From the NCBI GenBank assembly GCA_023423475.1, contig JAFAFN010000168.1:1-11495 (forward strand): a stretch of 11,495 bases of DNA, in the 5' to 3' direction. Source of the DNA: Actinomycetes bacterium. Lineage in GTDB: Bacteria; Actinomycetota; Acidimicrobiia; Acidimicrobiales; Microtrichaceae. The notes under the pieces are model-generated. The model saw only the letters and a list, made by a program, of their open reading frames with translations. It did not search any database and was not told the origin of the DNA. Position numbers and translations under genes: made by a program. Every line of letters starts with the position of its first letter. Positions within the stretch are counted from its first letter, which is position 1. Below are positions 1-7,588 of this stretch, piece after piece.

Positions 1-682
1 CGTCGGTCGGGGTGGTGATCTCGGACGCCGTGAACGCCTGGCGGAGCCAGGCATGCGGGTTCTGCGACGCGACCCGGGAGAAGCCGGACCAGATCTCACC
101 GACGTGGGCGAGGTGCTCGCCGAGCGAGCGCCCTCCGGCGTGCCAGATCGCGTTCTCGAAGAGGGGATACGCCTGCAGCGGCATCACGATGTTCCGGGCG
201 ATCTCGCCCTCGCCCGCCATGATGAACGGCGAGCCATCGCTCCAGGTCGGCGTGACGTCGTCGGCCTGCCGGGTCCAACCGAGCTCGGTGCCCGCCGCCC
301 GTGCGGCGCGACGGGTGCGGCCCGACTCACCGCCGCAGAGCACCGCCTGGTCCAGCTCGCCGGCCTGGATCGACGCGGCGATGCGGTTCATCAGCATCTG
401 TGGGGTGTTGCCGCCGACGGTCGCGGTCCAGGTCGCGCTGTCGGGCGCGCCGATGCGGTCGCGCACCAGCGCGCCAGGATCCTGGTAGCGCCACGAGAAG
501 GTCGGGACCACCGCGACCACCTCGGTGCGGCCCAGCACGTCGGGTCGGGTGGTGTCCGCCTCGGCGTTCCGCACCGCCTCGACCATGAGGTCGACGGGCT
601 CACCGGCGACGCTGTCGCGGTCGAGGAACTGGCCGACGCCGATGATGACCGGCAGGCGTGGATCAGGGGTGTCGATCGACAT
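1..682 (-). CDS. Thiolase-like protein (acetyl-CoA acetyltransferase family), C-terminus beyond window
   Basis: An open minus-strand frame reads 227 residues from the ATG at 682 to the left edge without a stop. The protein starts MSIDTPDPRLPVIIGVGQF, typical of thiolase-fold proteins. It has a TVGGNTPQMLMNRIAASI segment (about residues 88-105), an AVLCGGESGRTR strand-turn (113-124) and a PLFENAIW segment (173-180). These match actinobacterial proteins labelled acetyl-CoA acetyltransferase or SCP-x-like thiolase, usually about 500 residues long, so over half is missing here. Where classical thiolases carry the acyl-accepting Cys (CASG context), this protein reads GGNTPQ at 90-95 with no Cys, so ordinary thiolysis is doubtful. 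The Cys at 116 belongs to a different segment. The gene diverges from rpiB. No Shine-Dalgarno sequence precedes the ATG, and a -10 box sits 7 bases upstream. The family is fairly sure; the substrate is unknown. Confidence 0.85.
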   Translation of the reverse strand, partial: MSIDTPDPRLPVIIGVGQFLDRDSVAGEPVDLMVEAVRNAEADTTRPDVLGRTEVVAVVPTFSWRYQDPGALVRDRIGAPDSATWTATVGGNTPQMLMNRIAASIQAGELDQAVLCGGESGRTRRAARAAGTELGWTRQADDVTPTWSDGSPFIMAGEGEIARNIVMPLQAYPLFENAIWHAGGRSLGEHLAHVGEIWSGFSRVASQNPHAWLRQAFTASEITTPTD

Positions 683-688
683 GGGCGC

Positions 689-694
689 AGACTA
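689..694 (-). promoter_or_regulatory. Candidate -10 box for a leaderless thiolase transcript
   Basis: On the minus strand TAGTCT fits the actinobacterial TANNNT -10 consensus. Its last T lies 7 bases before the A of the ATG at 682, so transcription would begin at the start codon. No purine-rich ribosome site lies between. I see no convincing -35 element. Confidence 0.45.
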
Positions 695-750
695 GGAGCG
701 CGGGCCCTGCGGGCCTGAATCCCGGTGAGGAGCCCTCCATCGGGCTCACC

Positions 751-756
751 TACACT
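751..756 (+). promoter_or_regulatory. Candidate -10 box for a leaderless rpiB transcript
   Basis: TACACT fits TANNNT and ends 8 bases before the GTG at 764, which would then be at or next to the transcription start. This supports GTG 764 over the in-frame GTG at 725, which lies upstream of the box. No Shine-Dalgarno sequence precedes GTG 764. No clear -35 element is visible. Confidence 0.5.
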
Positions 757-763
757 GGCGCTC

Positions 764-1243
764 GTGACCGACGCCGCCGACGCCCGAACCGACCAGACCA
801 CCGTGGCCCTCGGGGCCGACCACGCCGGCGTGGGGCTCAAGGACGAGCTGGTGGCACATCTCGAAGCACAGGGCCTGAAGGTCCTCGACCTCGGCACCCA
901 CGGGCCCGACCGGGTCGACTACCCGGACTTCGGTGCGGCGGTCGGCCGTGCGGTCGCCAACGGCGAGGCCGACCTGGGCGTCGCGGTGTGCGGCAGCGGA
1001 CTCGGCATCTGCATGGCGGCCAACAAGGTGCCGGGCATCCGGGCCGCCACCGTGCACGACGCCACCTCGGCCCGCCTGACCCGACAGCACAACGACGCCA
1101 ACGTGATCTGCCTCGGCGAGCGCCTCACCGGTGTCGAGGTCGCCAAGGACGCCGTCGACGCGTGGCTCGGCGCCGAGTTCGAGGGCGGCCGCCACGCCGG
1201 ACGCGTCGACAAGCTCGACCGACTGCTCGACGCGCCCGGCTGA
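764..1243 (+). CDS. rpiB: Ribose-5-phosphate isomerase B
   Basis: This cytosolic enzyme interconverts ribose 5-phosphate and ribulose 5-phosphate in the non-oxidative pentose phosphate pathway. With the GTG at 764 it has 159 residues, normal for the RpiB/LacAB family. Visible family motifs are GADHAG (17-22), DYPDF (52-56), the active-site loop [14 protein letters not shown] (75-88), the [18 protein letters not shown] block and a C-terminal GGRHAGRV phosphate-binding segment. Cys76 aligns with the catalytic Cys of the E. coli enzyme; the mycobacterial type lacks that Cys, so this belongs to the Cys-dependent branch. A longer in-frame start at 725 would add 13 residues ([12 protein letters not shown] and so on) of no family character and would sit upstream of the -10 box, so I chose 764. 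glyA follows after 51 bases on the same strand, probably in one operon. Confidence 0.95.
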   Translation: MTDAADARTDQTTVALGADHAGVGLKDELVAHLEAQGLKVLDLGTHGPDRVDYPDFGAAVGRAVANGEADLGVAVCGSGLGICMAANKVPGIRAATVHDATSARLTRQHNDANVICLGERLTGVEVAKDAVDAWLGAEFEGGRHAGRVDKLDRLLDAPG

Positions 1244-1294
1244 CGCCACGTCGCCGCCCGCTCCGCACCTTCGACGAATCCGAGAGGAACCACC

Positions 1295-2536
1295 ATGCCC
1301 TGGCCCACCGATCCCGACACCGAGCTCTTCGACGCGATCGATCGAGAGGTGGAGCGTCAAAACTCCGGCCTGCAGCTGATCGCCTCGGAGAACTTCACGT
1401 CGCCGGCGGTGATGTCGGCGGTGGGTTCGGTGCTCACGAACAAGTACTCCGAGGGGTACCCGGGCAAGCGCTACTACGGCGGCAACGAGTTCGTGGACGA
1501 GGTCGAGGATCTCGCCATCGACCGGGTCAAGGCGCTCTTCGGCGCCGAGGCGGCGAACGTGCAGCCGCACTCGGGTGCGAACGCCAACCTCGGCGTCTAC
1601 CTCGCGCTGCTCGATCAGGGCGACACGGTCCTGGGCCTCAGCCTCGACCACGGCGGTCACCTGACCCACGGGTCGCCGGTGAACATCTCGGGCCGCTTCT
1701 ACAACTTCGTGTCGTACCAGGTGACGCCGAGCGACGAGCGACTCGACTACGACCAGATCCGCGAGCTCGCGCGTGAGCACCGTCCGAAGATGATCGTGGC
1801 CGGCGCCACGGCGTACCCGCGCATCATCGACCCGGAGCCCCTCCGGGCGATCTGCGACGAGGTCGGCGCGCTCTTCCTGTTCGACGCCGCACACATCGCA
1901 GGTCTGATCGCCGGCGGTGCGCACCCCAACCCGGTGCCGCTCGCGGACGTGGTCACCTTCACGACCCACAAGACGCTGCGCGGACCTCGCGGCGGCTGCA
2001 TCCTGTCGAAGGAGGAGTACGGCGCGGCGATCAACAAGGCGATCTTCCCCGGACTCCAGGGCGGGCCGCTCGAGCACGTCATCGCCGGCAAGGCGGTCGC
2101 CTTCCGCGAGGCGTCGGATCCGAGCTTCTCGACCTACGCCCACCAGATCGTCGCGAACGCCCAGGCGCTCGCCGAGGGCCTGGGCTCCAACGGGTTCCGC
2201 CTGGTCTCGGGTGGCACCGACAACCACCTCATGTTGATCGACCTGCGGACCTTCGACGAGGAGCTGACCGGCAAGACGGCGCAGATCGCGCTCGACCGCG
2301 CGGGCATCACCCTCAACAAGAACACCGTGCCCGACGATCCCCGGTCCCCGTTCGTGACCTCCGGCCTCCGGATCGGCACGCCGTCGGTGACGACCCAGGG
2401 GATGAAGGAAGCCGAGATGGCGACGATCGCCGAGCTGATCACCCGCGTGCTGCGTGCACCGGAGGACGACGCGGTGATCGCAGCGGTGCGCGACGACGTG
2501 CGTTCGCTCTGCTCGTCGTTCACTCCCTACGGCTGA
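1295..2536 (+). CDS. glyA: Serine hydroxymethyltransferase
   Basis: This PLP enzyme converts serine and tetrahydrofolate to glycine and 5,10-methylene-tetrahydrofolate, the main one-carbon source. The length (413 residues) is typical. Key features are LIASENF (28-34), the [13 protein letters not shown] block (51-63) with the substrate-binding Tyr and Glu, DAAH with Asp197 and His200 for cofactor binding, the [12 protein letters not shown] signature with Schiff-base Lys226, and SGLRIGTPS with carboxylate-binding Arg359. All expected catalytic residues are present. The ATG is preceded by GAGAGGAA at 1282-1288, a good ribosome site, unlike the leaderless rpiB start upstream. It probably shares a transcript with rpiB. 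A strong hairpin follows 22 bases after the stop. Adjacency to rpiB is a known conserved gene order in Gram-positive bacteria. Confidence 0.97.
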   Translation: MPWPTDPDTELFDAIDREVERQNSGLQLIASENFTSPAVMSAVGSVLTNKYSEGYPGKRYYGGNEFVDEVEDLAIDRVKALFGAEAANVQPHSGANANLGVYLALLDQGDTVLGLSLDHGGHLTHGSPVNISGRFYNFVSYQVTPSDERLDYDQIRELAREHRPKMIVAGATAYPRIIDPEPLRAICDEVGALFLFDAAHIAGLIAGGAHPNPVPLADVVTFTTHKTLRGPRGGCILSKEEYGAAINKAIFPGLQGGPLEHVIAGKAVAFREASDPSFSTYAHQIVANAQALAEGLGSNGFRLVSGGTDNHLMLIDLRTFDEELTGKTAQIALDRAGITLNKNTVPDDPRSPFVTSGLRIGTPSVTTQGMKEAEMATIAELITRVLRAPEDDAVIAAVRDDVRSLCSSFTPYG

Positions 2537-2557
2537 GCAGGTCGCACCGCCGAGCGG

Positions 2558-2585
2558 GCGCCCGGATCCGAACCGGTCCGGGCGC
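2558..2585. terminator. Hairpin terminator between convergent glyA and sugar transferase gene
   Basis: GCGCCCGGA (2558-2566) and TCCGGGCGC (2577-2585) form a perfect 9-bp GC-rich stem around a 10-base loop, and two more C-G pairs are possible inside it. It lies 22 bases after the glyA stop and 34 bases beyond the stop of the opposing gene, so it could end transcripts from both sides. There is no T-run, which is common for actinobacterial terminators. Termination is inferred. Confidence 0.6.
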
Positions 2586-2618
2586 GCCGTGGCGGCGGTA
2601 CCCGGCTCGAGCGATGGG

Positions 2619-4208
2619 TCAGACGGCGCCCTTGCGGCGCAGGACCGCCGGCACGGTCTTCGCGAGGATGACCAGGTCGGTCACGATCGACCAGTTGTCG
2701 ACGTAGTACATGTCGAGTCGCTGGTAGTCCTCGATCGAGGCGGTGAAGCGGCCGTTGACCTGCCAGTTGCCGGTGATGCCCGGCTTCACCCGCAGGCGCT
2801 CCTTCAGGTCGTCGTTCCACTGGACCGCCTCGTGGGGGAGTGCGGGACGGGGGCCGACCAGGCTCATGTTGCCGCTGACGACGTTGAAGAGCTGGGGCAG
2901 CTCGTCGATCGAGGTCTTCCGGAGGAAGGCGCCGACCGGCGTGACGCGCGGGTCGTCGGTCATCTTGAACATGGGACCGGAGGCCTCGTTCTGGTCCATC
3001 AGCGTGGGCAGCAGCGACTCGGCGTTGGGGACCATGGTCCGGAGCTTGTAGACGGTGAACGGGTTGCCGTCCTTGCCGACACGGGTCTGGGCGAAGAACA
3101 CCCCGGGGCCCGAGGTGATCCGGATCGCGGCGGCGGCCGCGAGCAGGATCGGCGAGGTGAGCACGAGGCCGATCGATGCACAGACGATGTCGAAGGCACG
3201 CTTGAACACGGCGCGGCTGCCGCGCTGGGCGACCGGCTCGACGCACATGACCGGGTAGCGGCCCAGTGCCCGGAGCGTGACCCGTCGGGTGGCGATGTCC
3301 TTCATGGCCGAGGACAGCTCGACGTAGATGCCCTCTCGGGTGAGGTCGCGGACCAGCCGGTTGGCGCGCTCGAGATCGAGGTCGGTGGTGGCGACGACGA
3401 CGCCGCTGGCGCGGTGACGGCGGACGACCTCGAGCACGTCCTCGGTCCAGCCGAGGTGGGGCACGTCGTGGTCGCCGAGCGGCTCGACACCATCGGACTT
3501 GTTGGTGACACGACCGACGACGTCGTAGCCGAGCTCGCTGCTGTGGCGGAGCATCTCGGAGAGCTCGTCGGCCTCGGAGTTGTCGCCGACGAGCACGACC
3601 CGGCGGCTCATCCGCCCACTGCGACGGAGTCGCGCGACGTAGCCGCGCACCAGTTCGCGTTCGAGCGCGGAGGTCACCATGACGCCGAAGCCGGCCATGA
3701 GGATCCAGCCACGGGACAGGTAGATCTGCAGCAGCACCGAGATGCCGGCGAGTGCGATCACTCCCATGACGACGGCGTTCACCAGGCGGCGGAACTCCTC
3801 GATGCGCCGTGCGACGTGGCGAGCCTGGTAGAGGCCCTGCTGGGCGAAGAGGATCGGCCACACCGGCATCGACAGAGCGGCGACGGCCGCGGCGTGGTCG
3901 AGGTGCCCGATGCGGGTGCGGTAGAAGGCGATGGCGGCGGCCATGCCGAGCGCCACGGCGAGCAGGTCGGCGAGCACCATGACGAGCTTGAGGCGTCGGA
4001 CGACGCCGCTCGCGCCCTTCGGCGGTGCCGGCTCGGGTGCCTGCCCTGCGTCGGGTTCACGGTGCGGGAGCGGCGGGACGCGCAGCTCCGGCGCTGGTAC
4101 GGCCATGCCTTCGAGGACCGGTGGTCCCGGGCGTGGTGATCTGTGTGCAGTCGTCCCACGTTCCGACCGCCCAGGGGCGGTCGGCGCGGCTACCCGCTCC
4201 GTGTGCAT
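2619..4208 (-). CDS. Exopolysaccharide polyprenyl glycosylphosphotransferase (WbaP/CpsE type)
   Basis: This membrane enzyme transfers a hexose 1-phosphate from a nucleotide sugar to undecaprenyl phosphate, the first step of exopolysaccharide or capsule assembly. The 529 residues contain a Pro-rich cytosolic N-terminus (1-66), about four membrane helices (71-95, 105-124, 142-163, 167-184), a Rossmann-like CoA_binding_3 region (about 200-310), and a bacterial sugar transferase domain from 336. The catalytic domain shows KRAFD then a hydrophobic helix, [11 protein letters not shown] (371-381), KLRTM (388-392), [11 protein letters not shown] with the catalytic Asp435-Glu436 pair, LVGPRP (450-455) and KPGITG (475-480). 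The start at 4208 has GGAGAG-type purines just upstream; Met35 is an alternative because the N-terminal tail is variable. It diverges from the wecA-type gene. The sugar specificity cannot be read from the sequence. Confidence 0.92.
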   Translation of the reverse strand: MHTERVAAPTAPGRSERGTTAHRSPRPGPPVLEGMAVPAPELRVPPLPHREPDAGQAPEPAPPKGASGVVRRLKLVMVLADLLAVALGMAAAIAFYRTRIGHLDHAAAVAALSMPVWPILFAQQGLYQARHVARRIEEFRRLVNAVVMGVIALAGISVLLQIYLSRGWILMAGFGVMVTSALERELVRGYVARLRRSGRMSRRVVLVGDNSEADELSEMLRHSSELGYDVVGRVTNKSDGVEPLGDHDVPHLGWTEDVLEVVRRHRASGVVVATTDLDLERANRLVRDLTREGIYVELSSAMKDIATRRVTLRALGRYPVMCVEPVAQRGSRAVFKRAFDIVCASIGLVLTSPILLAAAAAIRITSGPGVFFAQTRVGKDGNPFTVYKLRTMVPNAESLLPTLMDQNEASGPMFKMTDDPRVTPVGAFLRKTSIDELPQLFNVVSGNMSLVGPRPALPHEAVQWNDDLKERLRVKPGITGNWQVNGRFTASIEDYQRLDMYYVDNWSIVTDLVILAKTVPAVLRRKGAV

Positions 4209-4369
4209 GTCTCTCCATCCCTGCGCAGCACGCCCGGATTCGCCCAGCCCCGAGTGCGCTGCGTGCTACTCGCCCAGTACGAGAGCAGCAGTTCTTCCCG
4301 CTCAGGTTTATAGCATCTCGATAGGGTCCACACTCGGTAAAACTGCCCTCTGTCGGAGTGATACATGTC

Positions 4370-4394
4370 TCTCGGAGCAGGGGTCGCTCCGAGA
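4370..4394. repeat. Perfect 9-bp inverted repeat in the divergent intergenic region
   Basis: TCTCGGAGC (4370-4378) pairs with GCTCCGAGA (4386-4394) around the seven-base loop AGGGGTC. No T-run follows. It lies 47 bases upstream of the proposed wecA -10 box, so it could be a protein-binding site or a structure in a longer transcript starting further upstream. Confidence 0.5.
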
Positions 4395-4440
4395 CCTGTT
4401 CTCCCATCGGCACGTACCCGCCGGGTGTGAGGGTCTCCTG

Positions 4441-4446
4441 TAGCGT
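4441..4446 (+). promoter_or_regulatory. Candidate -10 box for a leaderless wecA transcript
   Basis: TAGCGT fits TANNNT and ends 9 bases before the GTG start at 4455. No Shine-Dalgarno sequence is present in the gap (CGTCGTGCGAC). No recognisable -35 hexamer is seen at the usual spacing. Confidence 0.45.
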
Positions 4447-4454
4447 CGTGCGAC

Positions 4455-5606
4455 GTGCAGTCCTACCTGATCGTGATGGCCGTCGCCGTCGCCGCCACCG
4501 CGATCTCCGTCCCACCCCTGCGCCGACTCTCGGTGCGCACCGGCCAGTTGGCCCAGCCGGGGGACCGCACCGTGCACGCGACCCCGACGCCGATCCTCGG
4601 CGGTGGGGCGCTCCTGATCGGACTGCTCGCCGCGTTGGCGGTCGCCTCGACCATGTCCGAGTTCGAGCCGGTCTTCGACGCGCCGGGCAACCTCATCGGC
4701 GTCGTCGCCGCAGCGATCGTGATGTGGCTCACCGGACTGATCGACGACATCCGCGACATGTCGCCGCCGGCGAAGATCGCCGGCATGGTCCTGAGCGGCT
4801 CGCTGCTCACGCTCGTCGGACTGACCATCATCTACTTCCGGGTGCCGTTCCTCGGCTTCACGGTGCTGCCGCCCGACATGTCGGCGTTGATCACCGTGCT
4901 CTGGGTGGTCGGCATGGCCAACGCGGTCAACCTGATCGACGGACTCGACGGCTTGGCGGCGGGCATCGTCGCGATCGGCGCCGGCTCGTTCTTCCTGTAC
5001 GGGTGGCGCCTGCTCGACGTCGGCGTCATCGACCCCTCGAACGTGGGTCCGCTGCTCGCCGTGGCGACGGCGGGGGTGTGCATCGGGTTCCTGCCGTTCA
5101 ACTTCAACCCCGCCAGCATCTTCATGGGGGACTCCGGCGCGCTGCTGCTCGGGCTCCTGCTGGCCGCGTCGACGATCGCGGTCGGGGGACAGTCCGACGA
5201 CCCGTTCTCGGGCCAGTCCTGGTTCTTCTTCGCCCCGCTGGTGATCCCGCTGTTCATCCTCGGTGTGCCGCTGATCGACACGGTGTTCGCAGTGATCCGT
5301 CGAGCGACACGTCGCACGGGCGTCGCGACGGCGGACAAGGAGCACCTGCACCACCGGCTCATGGACCGCGGGCACGGACACCGTCGCACCGTCGTCATCC
5401 TCTGGGCCTGGACGGCAGTGCTGTCGGGCTTCGTGCTCGTCCCGGTGTTCACGAGCAGGGGCAACGGCATCGTCCCGATCGGACTCACCGCGCTCGCGCT
5501 GCTGCTGTTCACCCTCTTCGCCCCGCGGGTGGTCAAGCGCGGCTCCCGCCGCCGCGCCGCGACGTCCGAGGGCGAGACCTCGGCCGAGTCGCTCGATGCG
5601 CCCTGA
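4455..5606 (+). CDS. wecA: Undecaprenyl-phosphate sugar-1-phosphate transferase (WecA/TagO type, MraY superfamily)
   Basis: This integral membrane enzyme transfers an N-acetylhexosamine 1-phosphate, probably GlcNAc-1-P, from its UDP sugar to the polyprenyl phosphate carrier, starting wall-polymer or surface-glycan synthesis. The 383 residues are normal length with about ten or eleven hydrophobic helices. Superfamily motifs appear in order: QPGDRTVHATPTPILGG (34-50), the Mg-binding GLIDDIRD with Asp97-Asp98, NAVNLIDGLDGLAAG (156-170), FNFNPASIFMGDSG (215-228) with Asp226, and the WecA-type HLHHR loop (297-301), which MraY proper lacks. The GTG at 4455 is the only start that keeps the first helix whole. 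In many Gram-positive genomes a homologue follows rpiB-glyA and precedes atpI-atpB; here glyA is separated from it by the opposite-strand sugar transferase gene, and no ATP synthase gene follows. Confidence 0.92.
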   Translation: MQSYLIVMAVAVAATAISVPPLRRLSVRTGQLAQPGDRTVHATPTPILGGGALLIGLLAALAVASTMSEFEPVFDAPGNLIGVVAAAIVMWLTGLIDDIRDMSPPAKIAGMVLSGSLLTLVGLTIIYFRVPFLGFTVLPPDMSALITVLWVVGMANAVNLIDGLDGLAAGIVAIGAGSFFLYGWRLLDVGVIDPSNVGPLLAVATAGVCIGFLPFNFNPASIFMGDSGALLLGLLLAASTIAVGGQSDDPFSGQSWFFFAPLVIPLFILGVPLIDTVFAVIRRATRRTGVATADKEHLHHRLMDRGHGHRRTVVILWAWTAVLSGFVLVPVFTSRGNGIVPIGLTALALLLFTLFAPRVVKRGSRRRAATSEGETSAESLDAP

Positions 5607-5631
5607 GTCGACCGACGTCGTGACGCGGCGT

Positions 5632-5669
5632 CCTCCGGGACGTCGGGCCCGGCCCGATCGTCCCGGAGG
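5632..5669. terminator. Strong bidirectional hairpin between convergent wecA and amidohydrolase genes
   Basis: CCTCCGGGAC (5632-5641) and GTCCCGGAGG (5660-5669) make a perfect 10-bp stem. The enclosed bases continue as TCGGGCC/GGCCCGA, extending pairing across a one-base bulge. It lies 26 bases beyond the wecA stop and 9 bases beyond the amidohydrolase stop on the other strand, so it probably ends both transcripts. No T-run is present. Confidence 0.7.
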
Positions 5670-5677
5670 CGCGTGGC

Positions 5678-7408
5678 TCAGCTCGCGGTGACGGTGTCGG
5701 TGTCGGTGCCGGACCGCACGATCGATCCCGGCAGGTTGCCCGTCGGCGCGCTGTCCCTGACGGTCTCGACACCGCTGACGAAGACGTGGTCGACGCCGAC
5801 CGAGCCGGCGTAGAGGCGGCTGGTGTTCGCCGGCAGGTCGTCGACCATCTTGAGCATCTCGGAGTCGACCACCTCGGGGTCGAGCACGACGAGGTCGGCG
5901 TGTGCGCCCACCTCGATGGTGCCGCGGTCACGCAGGCCGAAGAGCTCGGCGGGGACCTGCGTCATCATCTGCACTGCCCGCTCGACCGTCGTCAGCTGAC
6001 GACCACGGATGCAGTCCGCGATGAAGCGGGTCGGGTAGTTGGCGCCCTGCATGCGGTCGAGGTGCGCGCCGGCGTCGGAGCCACCGAGCATGACCGAGGG
6101 GTGGTCCCACGCCTGGCGGCGCAGCTCCCACGACGCCGGATCCGCGTCGGTGGCACCGGGCCAAAGGACCGTCGCCAGGTCGTCCTGGAGCACGATGTCG
6201 AGCAGGGTGTCGAAGGGCGTGGTGCCTCGCTCCGCCGCGATGTCGCCCACCCGACGTCCGGTGAGGCCGGCGTTGGCCTCGGAGAACGTGTCGCCGATGA
6301 CGTAGGTGCCCCAACCCGTCAGACGGGCGAACACACCGGCGTCGGGCGAGGCGGCGCGCTCCTCCATGAAGCGGCGGGTCTCGGGGTCGCGCAGTCGCTC
6401 CATGCGCTCCTCGAGCGGCAGGCCGAGGATCGGACCCCAGTCCGGCATCATGTTCAACGCGCAGTAGGTGAGGAAGCTCATGTTCATGCCGACGATCACC
6501 GGCATGGTCAGGGCCACGACCTTGGCGCCCTCCTCGGCGCAGCGGTCCATCGCGGCGAGCTGGTTCTGGTAGCGGTCCGGCGCGTGCGAGTCGATCGTCA
6601 GCACGTTCCAGTTCAGCGGCCGGTTGCCGGCCTTCGAGAACTTGATCATGAAGTCGACCTCGTCGTCGTCGAAGCCGTCGAGGCAGCCGTCGGATGCGAA
6701 CTCGAGCGTGGTGCCGTCGTGCTCCGACACGACCGAGGCCAGGGCGAGCAGCTCGTCCTGCTCGGCCCAGCGCGACGCGACCGGCTTGCCGTCGCCGTCG
6801 GAGTGGGTGCGGGCCAGGGTCGTCGAGAAGCCGAGGCCACCGGCGCGGATGCCCTCGGCGAGCAGCTCCGACATGGTCGCGATCTCCTCAGGGGTCGCGG
6901 CGCGCTCGACGGACTCGGTGCCCATGACCTTGCGACGCAGCGCGCAGTGCCCGACCAGGAAGCCGGCGTTCACGCCCAACTTGCCGTCGAGGCGGTCGAG
7001 GTACTCGGGGAAGGACTCCCAGTCCCACTCGATGCCGGTCTCGAGCGCGGCGAGCGGCATGCCCTCGACCTTCGCCATCATCCGGCGGGTGTAGTCGCCG
7101 TCGCCCGGGGCCAGGGGAGCGAGGGTGAACCCGCAGTTGCCCGCGATCACGGTGGTCACGCCGTGCACGTTCGACGGCGAACCCGTCGGATCCCAGAAGA
7201 GCTGTGCGTCGTAGTGGGTGTGGGGGTCGACGAAGCCGGGCGTGAGGTACTTGCCCGTGGCGTCGATCTCGGTGGTGGCGCCGTCGGAGCTGAGCGCACC
7301 CGGCTCGGTGATCTCCACGATGCGTCCACCGTCGACCCCGACGTCGCCGACACGGGCCGCCGCGCCGGTGCCGTCGATGATCGTCGCGTTGCGGATGACC
7401 AGATCCAT
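5678..7408 (-). CDS. Amidohydrolase family protein, N-acyl-D-amino-acid deacylase type
   Basis: This is a cytosolic metal-dependent hydrolase of the amidohydrolase superfamily (576 residues, normal length). It has the N-terminal small domain (MDLVIRNATIIDGTG), then LTPGFVDPHTHYDAQ with metal ligands His63 and His65, NCGFTLAPL (91-99) with Cys92 aligning with the bridging Cys of D-aminoacylases, GHCALRRKVMG (153-163), GGSDAGAH with Asp445, and the closing GTIEVGAHADLVVLD segment. The two histidines usual further along (in TH-R and SH-K contexts) are not evident: LEFASDG (236-241) and LNWNVLTID (265-273) occupy those places. Relatives with this pattern are commonly annotated as D-aminoacylase or amidohydrolase 3 in actinobacteria; the true substrate is unknown. 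AGGGAG lies nine bases before the ATG. It diverges from an amino-acid-type ABC importer across paired palindromes, suggesting joint control. Confidence 0.9.
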   Translation of the reverse strand: MDLVIRNATIIDGTGAAARVGDVGVDGGRIVEITEPGALSSDGATTEIDATGKYLTPGFVDPHTHYDAQLFWDPTGSPSNVHGVTTVIAGNCGFTLAPLAPGDGDYTRRMMAKVEGMPLAALETGIEWDWESFPEYLDRLDGKLGVNAGFLVGHCALRRKVMGTESVERAATPEEIATMSELLAEGIRAGGLGFSTTLARTHSDGDGKPVASRWAEQDELLALASVVSEHDGTTLEFASDGCLDGFDDDEVDFMIKFSKAGNRPLNWNVLTIDSHAPDRYQNQLAAMDRCAEEGAKVVALTMPVIVGMNMSFLTYCALNMMPDWGPILGLPLEERMERLRDPETRRFMEERAASPDAGVFARLTGWGTYVIGDTFSEANAGLTGRRVGDIAAERGTTPFDTLLDIVLQDDLATVLWPGATDADPASWELRRQAWDHPSVMLGGSDAGAHLDRMQGANYPTRFIADCIRGRQLTTVERAVQMMTQVPAELFGLRDRGTIEVGAHADLVVLDPEVVDSEMLKMVDDLPANTSRLYAGSVGVDHVFVSGVETVRDSAPTGNLPGSIVRSGTDTDTVTAS

Positions 7409-7512
7409 GTCGTTGTTCTCCCTGCTCTGCCGATGTCCGGGGTGTGCGGATGTCTGGGGTGGGATGGGTGCCGAGTGCGCCGGGGTCGTGGGCGGTGGGG
7501 GACCTTCCCGAT

Positions 7513-7531
7513 ATCTGACACTCTGTCAGAT
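7513..7531. promoter_or_regulatory. Palindromic operator, copy 1
   Basis: ATCTGACACTCTGTCAGAT has perfect 8-base arms around a CTC centre. Its core is shared with copy 2, 76 bases downstream. It lies 104 bases upstream of the amidohydrolase start and 143 bases upstream of the binding-protein start. Size and symmetry suit a TetR-family dimer, but the regulator is not in this window. Confidence 0.7.
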
Positions 7532-7588
7532 TCCGGCGCCTGCGGCAGCCTCGGGCGCCGCATGCCCTCGGGACGTGCTAGAAACTCG

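Larger units (their letters stand above)
4209..4454. promoter_or_regulatory. Divergent control region between the two sugar-phosphate transferase genes
   Basis: This 246-base intergenic region holds no credible gene and is visibly less GC-rich in its centre than its surroundings. On the minus strand TATAAA (4307-4312) is a candidate -10 for the exopolysaccharide gene, giving a leader of about 90 bases. On the plus side TAGCGT (4441-4446) sits just before the wecA start. Between them are two similar ten-base direct repeats, TCTGTCGGAG (4349-4358) and TCTCTCGGAG (4368-4377), 19 bases apart, the second overlapping a perfect hairpin. Possible roles are operator sites or a leader structure; this is inference. 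Confidence 0.5.

Noticed and set aside
703..715. GGCCC-TGC-GGGCC inverted repeat between the thiolase and rpiB genes
   Set aside because: Five-base arms of only G and C are expected by chance in this composition, and the placement suggests no role.
725..763. Longer rpiB start at GTG 725
   Set aside because: It adds 13 residues without family similarity and lies upstream of the TACACT box that ends 8 bases before GTG 764.
1244..1294. Possible glycine-type riboswitch before glyA
   Set aside because: The gap is only 51 bases, too short for such an element, and shows no stem structure beyond the ribosome site.
746..2227. A 493-codon minus-strand frame opposite rpiB and glyA
   Set aside because: It covers parts of two genes with unmistakable enzyme signatures and has no domain of its own.
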